This document shows, piece after piece, positions 61,741 to 64,000 of a DNA stretch of 64,000 nt. The DNA is from Nissolia schottii (taxonomy: Eukaryota > Streptophyta > Magnoliopsida > Fabales > Fabaceae). The translations under genes and the position numbers were made by a program. The stretch is taken from contig QANU01006659.1 in NCBI GenBank assembly GCA_003254905.1, positions 230,991-294,990 of the forward strand, given 5' to 3'. The notes under the pieces are model-generated. The model was not told the origin of the DNA. It worked only from the letters and a program-made list of their open reading frames with translations, and did not search any database. The stretch's first letter is position 1. Every line of letters starts with the position of its first letter.

Positions 61741-63496
61741 AAAATAACTGTTAGGATTGTTCTTGATTCCATTCATTTATCATCTCAAAAGTTTTGATTT
61801 TTTCTCCTCTTTATTAAGTGATAATGGTTTCAATTTTTTATCTAAAGAAATAAAGGAATGGATCTTGAAGGGATTTAAATAATGTAGACATTCAGGCACC
61901 AAATTATAGTAGCTGATTTCAAAACTTCGACTAGTTTGGTAGGTATGTGACTTTGTGGATATTTCTTGATTCACTTTATTAAAGATGCAGATATGGAAGA
62001 GAATTTACTGATTGCATGCTCAGAAATGCAGGAGTTGTGTGTTCTGTGGTATGTACTTTAAGGCCTCTTGGTTGTGTATTTGGTTTTCCGATATAACCAT
62101 TCAGAATTGGTTTAGGGGGTTGCAAGAAGTGAGGAATTTTCACTTCTACAACTGCGAGAAACGATTCTTGGTGGCCAAGAATCCAAACATGCTAGTCTCC
62201 ATATCCATATCATAAAGTAAGAACTTTTTGACCATTTTTTTGCTAGTAGTTACTAACTTAATGTACTGCATTATTGATGCAACTTCAATTCTTGATAAAC
62301 GTTACTAGTTATTTGTGTAGAGGTTTCTATGTCAATAACAAATTAACCATATGTGAATCAAGTTTAAATTCAAGTATTATATTAGATTTAACTTTTATCT
62401 TGTTGTCAATATTACTCATACTTTGAGTTCAACCGATCTTTATTTGTCTATAAACATTTTTCTTTTTGGTGGTGAAAGTCTTCACTTTTTTTATGTCAAA
62501 ATAATATTATTCTTTAAAAACAAAAAAAAGGAACAAAATTTAGCAAGAGATTGCGCTTCCAATGCCCTGCCATGCCCTACACAATTAATACAAGTGCAAT
62601 TTTGAAAGGTAAATGCATGAACATGAAAAATTAAAACATTGGAAGCACAAAGAATGAAAGGAAAAAAAAAACCTAAATACCTTAAGGGTTTGCAGGGCAA
62701 GACAGGTAGGATCAATGGTTTGTTGTGATGATGACGATGAATAGGTTTTGACAGTGGTTATGTGGGATGATGGTTGAGGGAGGTTTGTGGCTGTGAGAGT
62801 ATTGACTAGAGAATGGTGATTAGCAACAGTGAAGGTGGTAGCTGGTGACTTCTATTTGATGGAGATTGTGGGTTCTCTTAGCTTGTGGTATGAAGGACTT
62901 ATTTACAGGTGAGAGTATGAGAAACAGTTGAAGGAAAATCTAATTTGAACAAGGGATGAGATAAAATTGGTTATGGAGAGACGTGTAAAAGTTTAAAGAT
63001 TGAAAATAAAAGAATGTTAAGGTACTCATAGAATAGGTTTTTATTTTTTATTTTTATTGTAAACCAAGTTTTTAATGCATTAATGATATTGATGACTTAA
63101 AAAACTGTTTTCAATAAATGAGGTTAGTTAGGTGGTCGCAGTACGTTTCTTTTTTTTTTCTTCCTCTAACAACCGTTATTTCACACTAAAATTCAAAGTA
63201 GCAATAAACAGAGATGATAATATATGGCCCCCATAAAAAAGGGAGAGAGAGATATAGTAAACTTAAAAATATGCATCATACATACACCTTATATTTATAT
63301 ACATAAAGTTTGCGTTTTAATATTGAGAATATCATGTATAAGTTTGTAATGTTTATGCACTCCTGAGAATAAAGTTTGTGTATATATGAGTGCATAAAAT
63401 TAGGAGTACATGTAACATTTTACTAAATAAGTCTTTAAAAATAATGCATGAGTCCGTCCCAACGTATGTAGTCTTACCAGCTTTTCAACACAAAGA
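61741..63496. other. Intergenic, no gene seen
   Basis: AT-rich sequence between the decayed gene and the membrane-protein gene at the right edge. Short open frames (for example at 62012 and 62423) show no domain. Nothing else recognised. Confidence 0.5.
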
Positions 63497-64000
63497 TCAA
63501 TCAATTGGAAGCACAACTGGTGCAAGGTCTTGCAATCTAACCTCCTCATGTCTTGCTCCTCTTGGTGAGTCTTGCGCTCTAACCTCCTCAACAACTACCT
63601 CCTCATTTCGTGCTCCTCTTTGTGTGGATCGCTGGTAATAATAATAAAGCAGCAACAATGCCATCAAACCAAAAATAAGGGATAATGCAAGCGCCCCTAA
63701 GGTAGCAAACCTTATAAGGGGCAGCTTGAATGAGCCACAGTCCACATGAACCCCAGCGGCAGAGGTTTTACGTGCCAGATCAGCAAAATAATAGAGAGGT
63801 CCAAACATCAATAGGAACATAAGGAAAAACTTCACTGGTAGCTCAGCACACATTGAGATGGCCAGAGCCCCAATTATAAAATAAGAGAGAATGGACATCG
63901 TCATATGTATCATCTCTGGAAGGAACTCAAGAAGAGCTGTCCCGAAACTTAGCAATGAGTGTGGTGAATTTTCAGGTCGGTACTCAAATGGAGAGCTTAT
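63497..64000 (-). CDS. Membrane protein, C-terminal part, possible relative of the 19.7-kb gene
   Basis: Open from the window edge (first codons read ISSPFEYRPENSPHSLLSFG) to a stop at 63497; the N-terminal part is outside. About four membrane segments: MSILSYFIIGALAIS, FFLMFLLMFGPLYYF, and two in LGALALSLIFGLMALLLLYY, with VDCGSFKLP between. The last 45 residues are charged and contain a repeated RGAR[N/H]EEV motif. The order SPFE, then LLS-G-A, then FLP-MI, then a CG-F turn and an LG-rich final helix also occurs in the protein at 19664-21734, which suggests a shared family. The family is not one I can name. It probably sits in an internal or plasma membrane. Confidence 0.7.
   Translation of the reverse strand: MSSPFEYRPENSPHSLLSFGTALLEFLPEMIHMTMSILSYFIIGALAISMCAELPVKFFLMFLLMFGPLYYFADLARKTSAAGVHVDCGSFKLPLIRFATLGALALSLIFGLMALLLLYYYYQRSTQRGARNEEVVVEEVRAQDSPRGARHEEVRLQDLAPVVLPID

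Overview
This is nuclear plant DNA, most likely from a phaseoloid legume close to Glycine. The evidence is AT-rich intergenic sequence, many short exons with GT-AG introns, and genes whose closest remembered relatives are Arabidopsis and soybean proteins. It also carries typical legume repeat families: GGGTTAAATATG-type inverted-repeat elements, Au-like SINEs, L1 LINEs and Ty1/copia fossils. There is no operon logic; each gene stands alone. All calls come from reading the sequence and from remembered family features; no database search was run.

Layout. At 1-931 (minus) lies the N-terminal part of an LRR receptor-like protein that runs off the left edge. An organellar mTERF gene follows at 2523-3374 (plus), then a long organellar PPR gene at 5325-7478 (minus). 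From 9.28 to 24.1 kb is a repeat-rich block built around a small PRA1 family. It holds one intact gene (16500-17105), one truncated copy split by a 3-kb L1 LINE with a 13-bp target duplication (9285-13165), and one decayed inverted copy (23487-24058). A Ty1/copia remnant abuts the first copy. A five-exon gene for an unrecognised membrane protein sits inside this block (19664-21734, minus), and a probable relative of it enters from the right edge (63497-64000, minus).

From 25.0 to 35.3 kb two divergent housekeeping genes face away from each other: an Smr/DUF1771 protein (25041-28254, minus) with a Mutator-like MITE in an intron, and the autophagy protease ATG4 (31890-35333, plus). From 35.3 to 43 kb is repeat territory: an AAT/ATT-rich tract, a copia gag fossil, a 46-bp minisatellite, a long AAT microsatellite, and a near-palindromic element of about 980 bp that ends 240 bp before the next start codon. 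That next gene is KDO-8-phosphate synthase (43092-49117, plus, 13 exons), with a Stowaway MITE in intron 8 and an Au-like SINE just downstream. An hnRNP Q/R-like triple-RRM gene follows (51242-55483, plus, 11 exons). A decayed gene for a membrane-anchored cysteine-rich, possibly cyclophilin-type protein (58773-61740) has an L1 fragment where its central exons should be.

The conserved genes serve cell-wall and rhamnogalacturonan sugar supply (KDSA), autophagy (ATG4), organelle gene expression (mTERF, PPR), RNA processing (hnRNP) and vesicle traffic (PRA1). I found no convincing new multi-gene system. The best unexplained items are the uncharacterised membrane-protein pair, with two apparent GC-AG introns in the complete gene, and the large palindromic element beside KDSA.
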